64,000 nt of DNA from assembly GCF_004798905.1 (NCBI RefSeq), contig NZ_SDMO01000015.1, forward strand, positions 1-64,000, read 5' to 3'. Positions 1 to 9,651 of the stretch are shown piece after piece (the first letter of the stretch is position 1; each line of letters opens with the position of its first letter). Position numbers and translations under genes: made by a program. Source of the DNA: Halomonas borealis (GTDB taxonomy: Bacteria > Pseudomonadota > Gammaproteobacteria > Pseudomonadales > Halomonadaceae). The notes below the pieces were generated by a model. It did no database searches, was not told where the DNA came from, and saw only the letters and a list, made by a program, of their open reading frames with translations.

Positions 1-56
1 GCTCAGCGCCGATGGTAGTGTGGGAGTTCCCATGCGAGAGTAGGTCATCGTCAGGC
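1..56 (+). rRNA. rrf: 5S ribosomal RNA, 3' end only
   Basis: The first 56 bases read as the 3' part of a 5S rRNA: the helix around GTGGGAGTTCCCATGCGAGA, then AGTAGGTCATCGTCAGGC, typical of gammaproteobacterial 5S genes. The 5' half lies outside the window, so this is the tail of an rRNA operon transcribed on the plus strand. Two hairpin terminators follow. The exact 3' end is uncertain by one or two bases. Confidence 0.9.
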
Positions 57-68
57 ACTTATTACGAG

Positions 69-99
69 AAAACCCCGGCTCAATGAGTCGGGGTTTTTT
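69..99 (+). terminator. rrn terminator 1
   Basis: Hairpin AACCCCGGCTCA / TGAGTCGGGGTT with one G.U pair and a tiny loop, followed by a run of six T. It directly follows the 5S gene and is a textbook rho-independent terminator. The equivalent hairpin in the second repeat copy is at about 379-409. Confidence 0.88.
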
Positions 100-171
100 C
101 ATGTCAGGACGCTCGATGGGGGCGGACTAATCGAGCTCAGGGGCCTGCCCGAGCCCCGCATCCGACGACGT

Positions 172-200
172 GAAAGCCGAGCCTCCGGGCTCGGCTTTTT
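172..200 (+). terminator. rrn terminator 2
   Basis: Hairpin AAAGCCGAGCC / GGGCTCGGCTTT followed by T residues, about 75 bp after the first terminator. Tandem terminators are common after rRNA operons. Its counterpart in the second repeat copy is at about 482-510, where the T run is broken by one C. Confidence 0.8.
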
Positions 201-214
201 TGTGCCTGGCTATG

Positions 215-358
215 TCGAAGAGGCGGTCGGGCAGGGGAGGCTAGGGTGCGCGTCGTCCAGGCAAGGCATGGCCTTGTCAGGTGCGAACGGGCGGGGGATG
301 CAAAGCCGCGAAGTGGCGCCCCGAGCCCAGGCTCGAGGTCACGCGGTGGCCGCAGAGG
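215..358. other. spacer between the two rrn-tail repeats
   Basis: These 144 bp contain no convincing gene, RNA or terminator. Short open frames here are explained by the high GC content and have no plausible start or recognisable protein. Confidence 0.6.
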
Positions 359-524
359 CGTCAGGCATTTATGACGCGAAAACCCCGACTCATTGAGCCG
401 GGGTTTTCTCATGTCAGGACGCTCGATGGGGGCGGACTCATCGAGCTCAGGGGCCTGCCCGAGCCCCGCACCCGACGACGTGAAAGCCGAGCCTCCGGGC
501 TCGGCTTTCTTGTGCCTGGCTATG
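359..524 (+). repeat. rrn-tail direct repeat, copy 2
   Basis: Second copy of the 166-bp module at 49-214. It again begins with the last bases of a 5S gene (CGTCAGGCA) but no 5S body precedes it, so it is an orphan rrn tail. Both hairpin terminators are kept. In the first hairpin a G.U pair of copy 1 corresponds to an A/C mismatch here, so each copy appears to have changed one side of an ancestral pair. Confidence 0.9.
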
Positions 525-628
525 CAAGGCCAGGGACCGTCTCGCTACACATCACCGGCCTTCCTCGCCTCCTGGCCGACCTCATGGCGGCGCTGTTTCC
601 CCCACGACTCCCTCGGCCTCGATACGAA

Positions 629-660
629 AACGCCCCGCCCTCGTAGGAGGGCAGGGCGTT
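629..660 (-). terminator. terminator of the TRAP permease gene
   Basis: Strong GC-rich hairpin: AACGCCC and GCCCTC pair with GAGGGC and GGGCGTT around a short loop. Read on the minus strand it follows the stop codon of the TRAP permease by about 55 bp and is followed by a short T-rich stretch. The bases between 525 and 628 hold no gene that I can support. Confidence 0.65.
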
Positions 661-714
661 CGTTCAGGCCGCTACCGGGGCCACCGATCTCCGCCGGCAG
701 CCCTTCCACGTTGC

Positions 715-2862
715 TCAACCGGGCTGGGTGACCGTCGCCAGGGGAGTGCTGTGTTTGCCGAGTCGATAGCTCCACAGCAGCACCGCGACGAAGATGGCCA
801 GGCCGAGCAGGTCAAGGGCCAGGTAGCCATGGGGCCACAGCATCAGCGCGCCGAGTGGGAACATGCCGAGGCGTAACCACCAGGGCAGCTCGTGCTCTAG
901 GTAGCCCTCGAGCCCGGCGATGATGGCGTAGATCCCGAACGCGGCGAAGACGAACACCGTGACCATGTCGAGTGCCGACCCCGTGATCAGTGGCGACCAT
1001 ACGAACAGCAAAGGAATGATGTACAGCCCCTTGGCAATCTTCCAGGCGGTGAAGCCGGTACGCATCTGTGGTGTCTCGGCGATGGCTGCCGCGGCGAAGG
1101 CGGTCAGACACACCGGCGGGGTGACGTTGGAGTCCTGAGACAGCCAGAAGATCACCATGTGCGCCGCGACCAGCAGCATGGTCAGGGTGTGCGGGGACAG
1201 CGCCTGTTCGTAGAGCTGGCTGCGGAAGTTGTCCGGCACCACCGACAGCAGTTCCCTGGCCGAGGCGGCATCCATCGGTGCATTCAGGGCAGACAGTTGA
1301 TCCGGCGCGGCCAGCATGAAGATGGACCTGGCCTGCTCGGGGAGCTGGCCGCTCATCAGCAGGTCGATCAACTGATCCTGTGCCATCAGGCCGTAGAGCG
1401 CCGGCGCCGACAGGGTGCCCAGCACGATGTAGGCCGCGGTGACCGGCAGGCCCATGCCCAGCACCAGCGAGGCCACGGCGATCAATACCAGGGTGATCAG
1501 CAGGCTTCCGCCGGCCCAGTCGGCGATCATCAGCGAGAAGACGTTGCCGATCCCGGTGGTGGAGACCACATTGACGATCAGTCCCACCGTCATCAGCAGG
1601 ATGGCGGTGGTGATCATGTTGCGGGCGCCGAGCGACAGGGCTTCGAGGATGGCATTGAGGGTCATCGGCGTCTTCGACAGCCAGGAGGCCGCGACCACCG
1701 AGAGGATGGCGATACCCGCGGCATAGGTGGGCGTGAAGCCATAGATCAGGGCGGCCACCAGAACGACCAGTGGCAGCAGGTAGTGCCAGCCGTCCTTGAG
1801 CACGCTGGCAAGACTCGGGGCATCCTCGTCTACCAACTGGTGGGCATGGCTGCGCTTGGCCTCGATGCGCACGAACATGGCGACGGAAATGAAGTACAGG
1901 AGCGCAGGCAGGGCCGCGATGCCGATGATCGAGAGGTAGGAGACCTGGGTATAAGACGCCATGATGAAGGCGCCTGCCCCCATCACCGGCGGCATCAGCT
2001 GGCCACCGGTGGAGGCGGCGGCCTCCACGCCGGCGGCGAAGCGTGCCGGGAATCCGGCCTTGCGCATCATCGGGATGGTGATCACACCGGTGGAAACGGT
2101 GTTGGCGACGCTGGAACCGGAGACCGAACCCATCAGGCCGGAGGCGAAGACGGCGACGAAGCCGGGGCCGCCGACGAAGCGCCCGGCGGCGCAGCGCGCC
2201 AGCTCGATGATGAAGTCGCCGGCCCCGGAGCGCACCAAGAAGGCGCCGAACAGGATGAACATGAAGACATAGGACCAGGAGATGCGGGCGATGGAGCCCA
2301 GCATTCCTTCGCCCCCCATGTAGCTCCTGAACAACACGGTTTCCCAGCTCAACCCCGGGAAGTTGAACACGCCGCCGACATACTGGCCCCACCAGGCCAC
2401 ATAGGTGAGGGCGACCAGGCATAGCGCCGGGATGAACCAACCGGTGGTGCGTCGGGCGAACTCCAGTACCAGCCCCAGGGCGGCGATGGAGACGATCCAG
2501 TCGGTGGTCGAGAAGCGCACGCCGCGGTCGTACAGGTCGTCCTCGAAGGCGATCAGGTACAGGGCGCAACCCACCGCAGCGAGCCCCAGCAGGATGTCGA
2601 CCAGCAGCACCAGTCGTCGACGCGACGGTTTGGCGGTCTGGAGCATCGGCACGGCCAGCGCGCACAACAGGCCGAATAGCCCGAAGTGCAATGCACTGGT
2701 CCACACTTCGGAGAGGGTGCTGAAGGTGTTGAAGTAGAGGTGGGTCAGGGCGATGACGAGGGTCAGGCCGAACAGCAGGCGTCCCAGCCAGGGGTGTTCG
2801 AAGCGGGGTGTGGCCTCGCTGACCGACTCGTCTCGGCCCTCGCTTGCGGGGGTGGTGTTCAT
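715..2862 (-). CDS. TRAP transporter fused permease (TAXI type)
   Basis: A 715-residue, very hydrophobic membrane protein matching the fused 4TM/12TM TRAP permease family that works with TAXI receptors. It combines the small DctQ-like and large DctM-like subunits and would carry out Na+-driven solute uptake across the inner membrane. The stretch GSVSGSSVANTVSTGVITIP and the motif GMGLPVTAAYIVLG are typical of the large-subunit part. The ATG at 2862 is preferred over an upstream in-frame start because AGGAGA lies just before it. The gene follows the TAXI receptor gene by 115 bp and is probably cotranscribed with it. The substrate cannot be read from sequence; TAXI systems are associated with organic acids such as glutamate or dicarboxylates. 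Confidence 0.92.
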   Translation of the reverse strand: MNTTPASEGRDESVSEATPRFEHPWLGRLLFGLTLVIALTHLYFNTFSTLSEVWTSALHFGLFGLLCALAVPMLQTAKPSRRRLVLLVDILLGLAAVGCALYLIAFEDDLYDRGVRFSTTDWIVSIAALGLVLEFARRTTGWFIPALCLVALTYVAWWGQYVGGVFNFPGLSWETVLFRSYMGGEGMLGSIARISWSYVFMFILFGAFLVRSGAGDFIIELARCAAGRFVGGPGFVAVFASGLMGSVSGSSVANTVSTGVITIPMMRKAGFPARFAAGVEAAASTGGQLMPPVMGAGAFIMASYTQVSYLSIIGIAALPALLYFISVAMFVRIEAKRSHAHQLVDEDAPSLASVLKDGWHYLLPLVVLVAALIYGFTPTYAAGIAILSVVAASWLSKTPMTLNAILEALSLGARNMITTAILLMTVGLIVNVVSTTGIGNVFSLMIADWAGGSLLITLVLIAVASLVLGMGLPVTAAYIVLGTLSAPALYGLMAQDQLIDLLMSGQLPEQARSIFMLAAPDQLSALNAPMDAASARELLSVVPDNFRSQLYEQALSPHTLTMLLVAAHMVIFWLSQDSNVTPPVCLTAFAAAAIAETPQMRTGFTAWKIAKGLYIIPLLFVWSPLITGSALDMVTVFVFAAFGIYAIIAGLEGYLEHELPWWLRLGMFPLGALMLWPHGYLALDLLGLAIFVAVLLWSYRLGKHSTPLATVTQPG

Positions 2863-2977
2863 GGAAGCTCTCCTGGAGCGGACGGCCGGGTCGGGGGCAG
2901 GAGGGGCGGCCGTCGGCAATGCCCGGTGGCCACCGCGACCCGGACGGAAAGGGGCGCGGTGGGGCGCGGGAAGGTGG

Positions 2978-4003
2978 TCAGTCGGCGGTCAGGGTGTCCG
3001 GGATCTCAAGCCCTTGTTCCTCGAAGAAGCGCGCCGCGCCGGGGTGCAGCGGTACCGGCAGGCCGTCGAGGGCCTTCTCCAGCGCCATCGCTTTGGTGGC
3101 CGGGTGGATGTTGTTGAGGAACGGAAGGTTCTCGTACATCGCCTTGGTGATCTGGTAGACGTCCTCGTCGGGCACGTCGGCATTGACCACCAGGATGTTG
3201 GGTTGGGCGATGGTGTGGATGACCTCGTCCTGCCCGGGATAGGTCTCGGCGTCGATTTCGTAGGGGCTCCACACCGGGTATTCCTGGTTGATGCGGGCTA
3301 GCTGGTCCTCGTTCACCTCCAGCACGCTGATATCGTCGCCCATGTTGGCGAAGGCGCGAGTGACCGCGGAGGCCGGGGCACCGGCTGGGATGTTCATGCC
3401 ATCGATGTTGCCGTTCTGCATGGCCCCGGCACTGGCGCTGTAGCCCAGGTAGGCCAGGTCCATCCGCTCGGGGTCGATGTCGAGACCGGCAAGAATTTGC
3501 CGACCGGAGCCTTCGGTGCCGGAGTTGCGTGCACCGATGGAGAAGCCTTGGTCGTAGAGGCCGGTCAGATCGTCGATGGTGCCGGTGTCGACCAGGTCGT
3601 TGCGGACCACGAAGTGTTCGACGTTCTGCCACAGCATGGACACCGAACGGATGTCCTTGTAGGCCTTGGGCACCGGGCCGTTGCCGTTCCAGGCCCAGGC
3701 GCCATAGAGCGCCTGAATGATGCCGAACTGGGCCTCGTCGGTATCCATCAGGCGCAGGTTCTCCGCCGAGCCGGCCGAGCTGATGGCCGAGACCGACAGG
3801 TCGTGGGTAGGCTCGAGCTTGACCCGTACCAGGGTCGACAGGGCGACGCCGACCGGGTAGAAGGTGCCGCCGGTGGTGGCCGTGCCCATGATGTACTGGC
3901 CATCGCCTGCCTCGGATTGGGCGGATGCCGCGGAGGCACCCAGGCCGAGCGCCGTGGCGGTGGATAGGGTCAGGGCGAGTTTCAGGAACTGGCGTTTTTG
4001 CAT
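2978..4003 (-). CDS. TAXI family TRAP solute-binding receptor
   Basis: A 341-residue periplasmic protein with an N-terminal signal peptide (MQKRQFLKLALTLSTATALG, cleavage probably near ASAQ) and the TAXI-family opening GTATTGGTFYPVGVALSTLV. It should capture an extracellular solute and deliver it to the fused permease encoded downstream. The start at 4003 has GGAGG at good spacing; a longer frame upstream lacks one. The 197-bp upstream region holds a sigma-54-like promoter and two palindromes, and the DctD-like activator gene ends just before it. The KRQFLK stretch resembles a twin-arginine signal with one Lys, but Sec export is equally possible. Confidence 0.9.
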   Translation of the reverse strand: MQKRQFLKLALTLSTATALGLGASAASAQSEAGDGQYIMGTATTGGTFYPVGVALSTLVRVKLEPTHDLSVSAISSAGSAENLRLMDTDEAQFGIIQALYGAWAWNGNGPVPKAYKDIRSVSMLWQNVEHFVVRNDLVDTGTIDDLTGLYDQGFSIGARNSGTEGSGRQILAGLDIDPERMDLAYLGYSASAGAMQNGNIDGMNIPAGAPASAVTRAFANMGDDISVLEVNEDQLARINQEYPVWSPYEIDAETYPGQDEVIHTIAQPNILVVNADVPDEDVYQITKAMYENLPFLNNIHPATKAMALEKALDGLPVPLHPGAARFFEEQGLEIPDTLTAD

Positions 4004-4052
4004 ACGAGCCTCCGTCGCAAGCGAGTTATTTTGATGACTGGCTCGTTGACCT

Positions 4053-4068
4053 AGCGATAAGCTTGCCA
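4053..4068 (-). promoter_or_regulatory. sigma-54 (-24/-12) promoter for the TAXI-TRAP genes
   Basis: Read on the minus strand the sequence is TGGCAAGCTTATCGCT, against the sigma-54 consensus TGGCACGNNNNTTGCA. The invariant GG and GC are present at the exact 10-bp spacing, as are TGGCA, the G at position 7 and one T of the -12 box. Transcription would begin near 4042, giving a leader of about 40 bases. The neighbouring gene encodes a sigma-54 activator, which supports the call. Confidence 0.72.
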
Positions 4069-4143
4069 AGGGGAGGCTTTGGCTTTTTGTTCAGTGACTT
4101 GGAGTGTTCGAGGGGGAGCCGGAGAGGCGTTGTCGCCGGGCTA

Positions 4144-4161
4144 TCGGCCATTTTTTGCCGA
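4144..4161 (-). promoter_or_regulatory. putative DctD-type enhancer site, proximal
   Basis: Inverted repeat TCGGCCATTTTTTGCCGA (5-bp arms, 8-bp spacer). It shares the form TCGGCCAT-N5-GCCGA with the second site at 4177-4194. It sits about 80-105 bp upstream of the sigma-54 promoter, as expected for an upstream activating sequence. Confidence 0.6.
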
Positions 4162-4176
4162 CACTCAACGGCGCCG

Positions 4177-4194
4177 TCGGCCATCAAAAGCCGA
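4177..4194 (-). promoter_or_regulatory. putative DctD-type enhancer site, distal
   Basis: Inverted repeat TCGGCCATCAAAAGCCGA, the partner of the site at 4144-4161. The centres are 33 bp apart, about three helical turns, so activator dimers would bind on the same DNA face. It lies just before the end of the DctD-like gene. Confidence 0.6.
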
Positions 4195-4200
4195 TGCCCG

Positions 4201-5572
<1,372 letters not shown>

Positions 5573-5583
<11 letters not shown>

Positions 5584-7372
5584 CCTGGCGTTCTCCTTCG
5601 GCTGGGCTCCGCGTCTCGGCGAGCGGCAGGGTGACCTCGAAACAGGCGCCGCCTTGTTCGATGTTGGTGGCGGTGATGCGGCCTTCCAGGTCCTGCACGA
5701 TGCCATAGCAGATGAACAGGCCGAGCCCCAGGCCGTCGCCGACCGCCTTGGTGGTGAAGAAGGGGTCGAACAGGCGCGAGAGGATCGCCGCGTCGATCCC
5801 CGGACCGTTGTCGGTGAGCCTCAGCACCGCGTTCTCCTTGCCGGCCGCCAGGCCGATGACCAGCCGTGGCCGCTCGACCGTCTCCAGGGCATCCAGGGCG
5901 TTGCGTATCAGGTTGGTGAGCAGTTGCTCGATGCGTAGCGTGTCGCCGAGCACCCTCGGGCAGGGTAACGCGGCGCGCTCGATCTCCACGTCGACACCTT
6001 GGTGATGCAGGCGATCGGCGAGCAGTTCCAGCACGAAGGTCAGGCGCTCCTCGAGATCGATGGGTTCGCGATCACCGCCACGGCGGGCGAACAGCCGGAG
6101 CTGGCGGATCAAGGCATCCTGACGGTCACACAGCGCCTGGATGCGCGAGAAGTTGCTTTCAGCCGCGTCCTGGCGGCCCTTGGCCAGCAGCCGGGCGCCA
6201 TTGGCGGCATAGGTGCGAATGCCCGAGAGCGGCTGGTTCAGCTCGTGGGCGATGCCCGCCGCCATGGTGCCCAGCGACGCCAACTTGCCGGCTTGCACGA
6301 GTTCTTCCTGGGCCTCCTGGAGCGCCTGGGTGCGCTCGATGACCCGCGACTCGAGGCTCTCATTGGCCTCGTGGATGATCCGCGCCTCGCGATCCCGCAG
6401 GCGGTGGCGCTTCTGGCGCTCGCGCAGCCACAGGCCGAGTAGCACCAGCACCAGGGTGAGGCCTACCGCCGCCAGGAAGGCGTTGCGGGCGTCCAGGTAC
6501 AGCGGTCGCATCGGCACCAGGTAGTGCATGGTCCAGCCCAGCCGCCGTTGCTCCCGGGAGAGGTCCAGGTAACGCTTGCTGATGGAGGCGTCGCCGATCG
6601 TCAGGGAGTCGTCGGCCAGCCTCCGGCCGAGGCGCTCCAGAGGCTGATCGAGGAACTGGCGCTGCTGGCGGATCTCACCCATAGCCGTATCGGCGATCGG
6701 GGCGAGCGTTCTATACCGCCAGCCGGGTCGGCTGGACAGAATCACCACCCCGTTGGCATCGGAGAGCAGCACGGTTTCCCCGGCCTGCCGCCAGCTTGCC
6801 TGGAGCGACTCCAGCGCCACCTTGACGGCCACGACCCCCAGCGGTTGGCCGTCGGCGGTCGAGGCCACCGGCGCCGAGACGAAGTAACCCGCCCGTTCGG
6901 TGGTGTTGCCGATGGCGAAAAACTCGCCCTCGCCGTCGCCCATGGCGTCCTGGAAGTAGGGGCGAAAAGCGTAGTGATGGCCGATGAAACTGTCCGCGCT
7001 GGCGTGGTTGCTGCTAGCCACGGTGACGCCCCGGCGGTCGAGCAGGAAGATGGCTTCGGCCCCGGCATCCTCGGCGACTCGTTCGAGATAGCGGCTGGCG
7101 CGCTCGGCCTCGCCTGAGGAGTCACCATCCACCGCCGAGCGGACCCGGGACTGGCCGGCCAGTAGCCTCGGCAGGTAGGAGAAGCGCGCCAGGGCGCCCT
7201 CCAAGGTGGTGGAATACAGCGACAGTCGGTTATCGGCATGCTGGCGGGCGACGTCCAGCGACTGCTGCAACTGCCACTGCCACACGCACCACCACAGGGT
7301 GGCCGCCAGCAGGCCGGCGGCGCTCAACAGGGCCATCCTCCAGGGCCGAGTCACGCGGGTCGGTCGGCTCAT
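5573..7372 (-). CDS. dctB: sensor histidine kinase, DctB-like
   Basis: A 599-residue membrane kinase. There are transmembrane segments at about 12-30 and 297-316, separated by a periplasmic sensing region of about 265 residues in which FLLDRRGVTVASSN and GYFVSAPV resemble tandem Cache (PDC) modules of DctB. A cytoplasmic linker is followed by the phosphorylated His376 in AHELNQPLSGIRTYAANGA and an HATPase domain with GPGIDAAILSRLFDPFFTTK and GLGLGL. It should phosphorylate the overlapping DctD-like regulator. Its ATG overlaps the stop of the yaeR-like gene as ATGA, so the three genes form one unit. The ligand is inferred, not shown, to be the solute of the adjacent TRAP transporter. Confidence 0.88.
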
Positions 7373-7776
7373 GGTCCGACTTCGTACAGCTCGATGGGGG
7401 TGCCGTCCGGATCGCTGAGGAAGGCGAAGCGGGCCCCGGTGATCTCATCGACGCGGATCGGCTCGGGAGCCGCGCCGCGGGCCTCGAGGCCGGCCACGCA
7501 GGCATCGAGGTCCGGCGTGGCGAGCGCCAGGTGACGCAGGCCGCAGGCCTCCGGATAGCTGGGCCTCGGCGGCGGAAAAGGAAAGGAGAACAGCTCGAGC
7601 CGGATACCGCCGGGCAGGCGCAGGTCGAGCTTGTGGCTGTCCCGCGACTCGCGATAGGTCTCGTGGAGGATCTCGGCGTCCATCACCTTCAGGTAGAAGC
7701 GTCTGGCGCGCGGGTAGTCGGCGGTGATCAGGGCGACATGGTGAACGCCGACCAGCGGCAATCGTTCCTCGGGCAT
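7369..7776 (-). CDS. yaeR: VOC/glyoxalase-fold protein, YaeR-like
   Basis: A 135-residue vicinal-oxygen-chelate protein closely resembling E. coli YaeR as I recall it: VHHVALITADY, YRESRDSHKLDL, ELFSFPFPPPRPSYPEACGLRHLA and FLSDPDGTPIELYE align throughout. The His near the start and the Glu residues in these segments are the usual metal ligands of the fold. The biochemical role of YaeR is not established. The start at 7776 was chosen because family homology begins there; the longer open frame upstream is GC-rich noise. It is the first gene of a coupled yaeR-dctB-dctD unit, sharing ATGA with dctB, which hints at a link to the transported compound. Confidence 0.85.
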   Translation of the reverse strand: MPEERLPLVGVHHVALITADYPRARRFYLKVMDAEILHETYRESRDSHKLDLRLPGGIRLELFSFPFPPPRPSYPEACGLRHLALATPDLDACVAGLEARGAAPEPIRVDEITGARFAFLSDPDGTPIELYEVGP

Positions 7777-7852
7777 GGCATGAACTCGTCGGTGGACGGG
7801 ACGGGGCAAGGCAAGAGAGCCGGGCGCCGCGGGCAACGCCCGGCGCGAGGGA

Positions 7853-8908
7853 CTAGTGGCAAAGCCCTTCCAAGGCCTCGACCAGGCTATCCATCTCGTC
7901 CTCGGTGCCGATGGACAGGCGCAGCCAGCCATTCAGCGCTTCGGTGTTGAAGTGGCGCACCAGGATGCCACGCTCGCGCAGGCCGACGAACAGCTGGGCG
8001 GCGTCCTGCCCCGGATGACTGACCAGCAGGAAGTTGCTCTGCGATGGCAGTACCCGGAAGCCCAGGCCTTCCAGGCGGGTGCGGGTGCGCTCGCGGGTGG
8101 TGATCACCGCCGTGCGGCAGGCGTCGAAGTGCTCGCGGTCCTCCAGGGCGGCGATGCCGATGGCGCTGGCCAGGCTGTCGATGGGGTAGGAGTTGAAGGA
8201 GTCCTTGACTCGTTCGAGCCCCTCGATCAGCTCGCGCGAGCCCACCGCATAACCGAGTCGCAGGCCGGCGAGGCTGCGCGACTTGGAGAAGGTGCCGGTG
8301 ACCAGCAGGTTGGGGAATCGATCGATCAGTGGCACGGCACTCTCGGCGCCGAAATCCACGTAGGCCTCGTCGACCAGCACCACCGATTCGGTGAGACGTT
8401 CGAGCAGGCCGGCGATCGCCGCGCGCTCGTGGCCGTGGCCGGTTGGCGCATTGGGGTTGGCGAAGATCGCGCCGCCGGCCTGCGGCGAGAAGGCCTCGAG
8501 GTCGATCCGCCATTCGGCGTCCAGCGGCAGGGTCCGGCGCTCCACGCCGTAGAGTCGGCAGTACACCGGGTAGAAGCTGTAGGTGATGGCCGGCATCTCC
8601 AGCGGACGGCCATGGCCGAAGAAGGCCTGGAAGGCCAGGGCCAGCACCTCATCGGAACCGTTGCCGACGAACACCTGCTCAGCCTCGACGCCGAACTCCC
8701 GGGCCAGGGCCTCGCGCAGGCCCCGGGACTCGGGGTCGGGATAGCGGCGCAGGTGGTCGGCCGGGAACTCCCGCAGCACGGCCTCGACGCCCGGCGCCGG
8801 TGGGTAGGGGTTCTCGTTGGTGTTCAGCTTGATCAGGCGCTCGCGCGGCTGCTCGCCGGGGACATAGGGCGTCAGCTCGCGGACCTTGGGGCTCCAGAAC
8901 TTGCTCAT
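7853..8908 (-). CDS. hisC: histidinol-phosphate aminotransferase
   Basis: A 351-residue class I/II PLP aminotransferase. The opening YVPGEQPRERLIKLNTNENPYPP and the lysine motif TGTFSKSRSLAGLRLGYAVG are characteristic of HisC. It transfers the amino group from glutamate to imidazole-acetol phosphate in histidine synthesis, in the cytoplasm. Length is normal for the family. It stands apart from the hisBHAF operon at 14385-17331 and is read in the same direction as the yaeR-dctBD unit 76 bp downstream. A broader aromatic aminotransferase activity cannot be excluded. Confidence 0.9.
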   Translation of the reverse strand: MSKFWSPKVRELTPYVPGEQPRERLIKLNTNENPYPPAPGVEAVLREFPADHLRRYPDPESRGLREALAREFGVEAEQVFVGNGSDEVLALAFQAFFGHGRPLEMPAITYSFYPVYCRLYGVERRTLPLDAEWRIDLEAFSPQAGGAIFANPNAPTGHGHERAAIAGLLERLTESVVLVDEAYVDFGAESAVPLIDRFPNLLVTGTFSKSRSLAGLRLGYAVGSRELIEGLERVKDSFNSYPIDSLASAIGIAALEDREHFDACRTAVITTRERTRTRLEGLGFRVLPSQSNFLLVSHPGQDAAQLFVGLRERGILVRHFNTEALNGWLRLSIGTEDEMDSLVEALEGLCH

Positions 8909-9045
8909 CTTGAGGTCTCGGATCGCGGGGCAATTCGGCCATGTTCGCTCGCCGGTGTCGGCTGCGCAAGCCGCGCCGCGGCTCGATGTGGCGTGGGAAC
9001 AACAACCCGATGGCGTTCGGGCTGTCCGCTGCTCGCACTAGCGGT

Positions 9046-9051
9046 TATGCT
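9046..9051 (+). promoter_or_regulatory. candidate -10 box for the NlpE-like gene
   Basis: TATGCT lies about 55 bp upstream of the lipoprotein start codon in the 197-bp divergent gap after hisC. No good -35 hexamer is visible at 17 bp. This is a weak sigma-70 assignment based on position and -10 sequence only; nothing else stands out in the gap. Confidence 0.3.
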
Positions 9052-9105
9052 GTGAGTCAGGCTGCCGCGATGGCGGCGTCATGCCCATTGGTTAGGAGGA
9101 CGAAT

Positions 9106-9555
9106 ATGCAAATCAGGACGTTGCTGGTCGGTTCCGCGATGCTTGCCCTGCTGGCAGGCTGTGCAGGCGGCCCCGGCGGGCAGGGAACCGGCCCCGGCAT
9201 GGACTCCGCGGAGGAGACCTATCAGGGAACGCTGCCCTGCCGTAACTGCGAGGGGATCGACCTGAACGTGACCATGGCGGGGGATGCCCAGAGCTCCGCG
9301 AGCGATCGCACCTTCGATCTTCAGGCCTCCTATCGGGGTCATCCGCAGAATCCGTCGGATGAGAACTATGCGGGTAACTGGGAGCTGCTCGACGGCACCG
9401 CCGACAATCCGGAGGCCACCGTCTACGAGCTGACGCCGCAAGGCGAGGGGCAGACCTATTACTTCCTGCGTCTCGACCCGCAGACCCTGGAGCTGATCGA
9501 CCCCCAGCGTCGTCGCTTCCAGAACAACGAGATGCTGCGCCTGAACCGCCTGTAA
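9106..9555 (+). CDS. NlpE N-terminal-like outer-membrane lipoprotein
   Basis: A 149-residue lipoprotein. The signal peptide ends in the lipobox LLAG-C (LALLAGC), and a Gly/Pro-rich tether is followed by YQGTLPCRNCEGIDLNVTM, matching the CxxC-containing motif of the copper-homeostasis and envelope-stress protein NlpE. Only the N-terminal NlpE domain is present, as in many non-enteric homologs. AGGAGGA lies 5 bases before the ATG at 9106, which decides the start. It is probably a surface or periplasmic lipoprotein with a role in envelope stress or metal handling, inferred from family only. It appears to be a single-gene unit, with a hairpin after its stop codon. Confidence 0.8.
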   Translation: MQIRTLLVGSAMLALLAGCAGGPGGQGTGPGMDSAEETYQGTLPCRNCEGIDLNVTMAGDAQSSASDRTFDLQASYRGHPQNPSDENYAGNWELLDGTADNPEATVYELTPQGEGQTYYFLRLDPQTLELIDPQRRRFQNNEMLRLNRL

Positions 9556-9576
9556 GGCAGTCGATCACGTAGCACA

Positions 9577-9602
9577 GAGGGGCGGCCGATGGGTCGCCCC
9601 TC
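9577..9602 (+). terminator. hairpin after the NlpE-like gene
   Basis: GAGGGGCG pairs with CGCCCCTC across a short loop, 20 bp after the stop codon. The following TCGTCGTT is only partly T-rich, so termination may be incomplete and some reading into radA is possible. Confidence 0.5.
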
Positions 9603-9651
9603 GTCGTTGGGCCCGCGCCCATCCTCCAGAGAAACCGTTGCCGGACATCCC

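Larger units (their letters stand above)
49..214 (+). repeat. rrn-tail direct repeat, copy 1
   Basis: A 166-bp segment that recurs at 359-524 with a constant 310-bp offset and, by direct comparison, 10 mismatches (about 94% identity) and no gaps. It starts inside the last bases of the 5S gene (CGTCAGGCA) and contains two rho-independent terminators. Sequence before and after the repeat is unrelated between copies. It looks like a duplicated rRNA-operon tail. Confidence 0.9.

Noticed and set aside
1159-2424. 421-codon plus-strand frame opposite the TRAP permease
   Set aside because: Shadow of the real gene in GC-rich DNA: composition is low-complexity His/Gln/Gly/Asp and the opposite strand has clear TRAP motifs.
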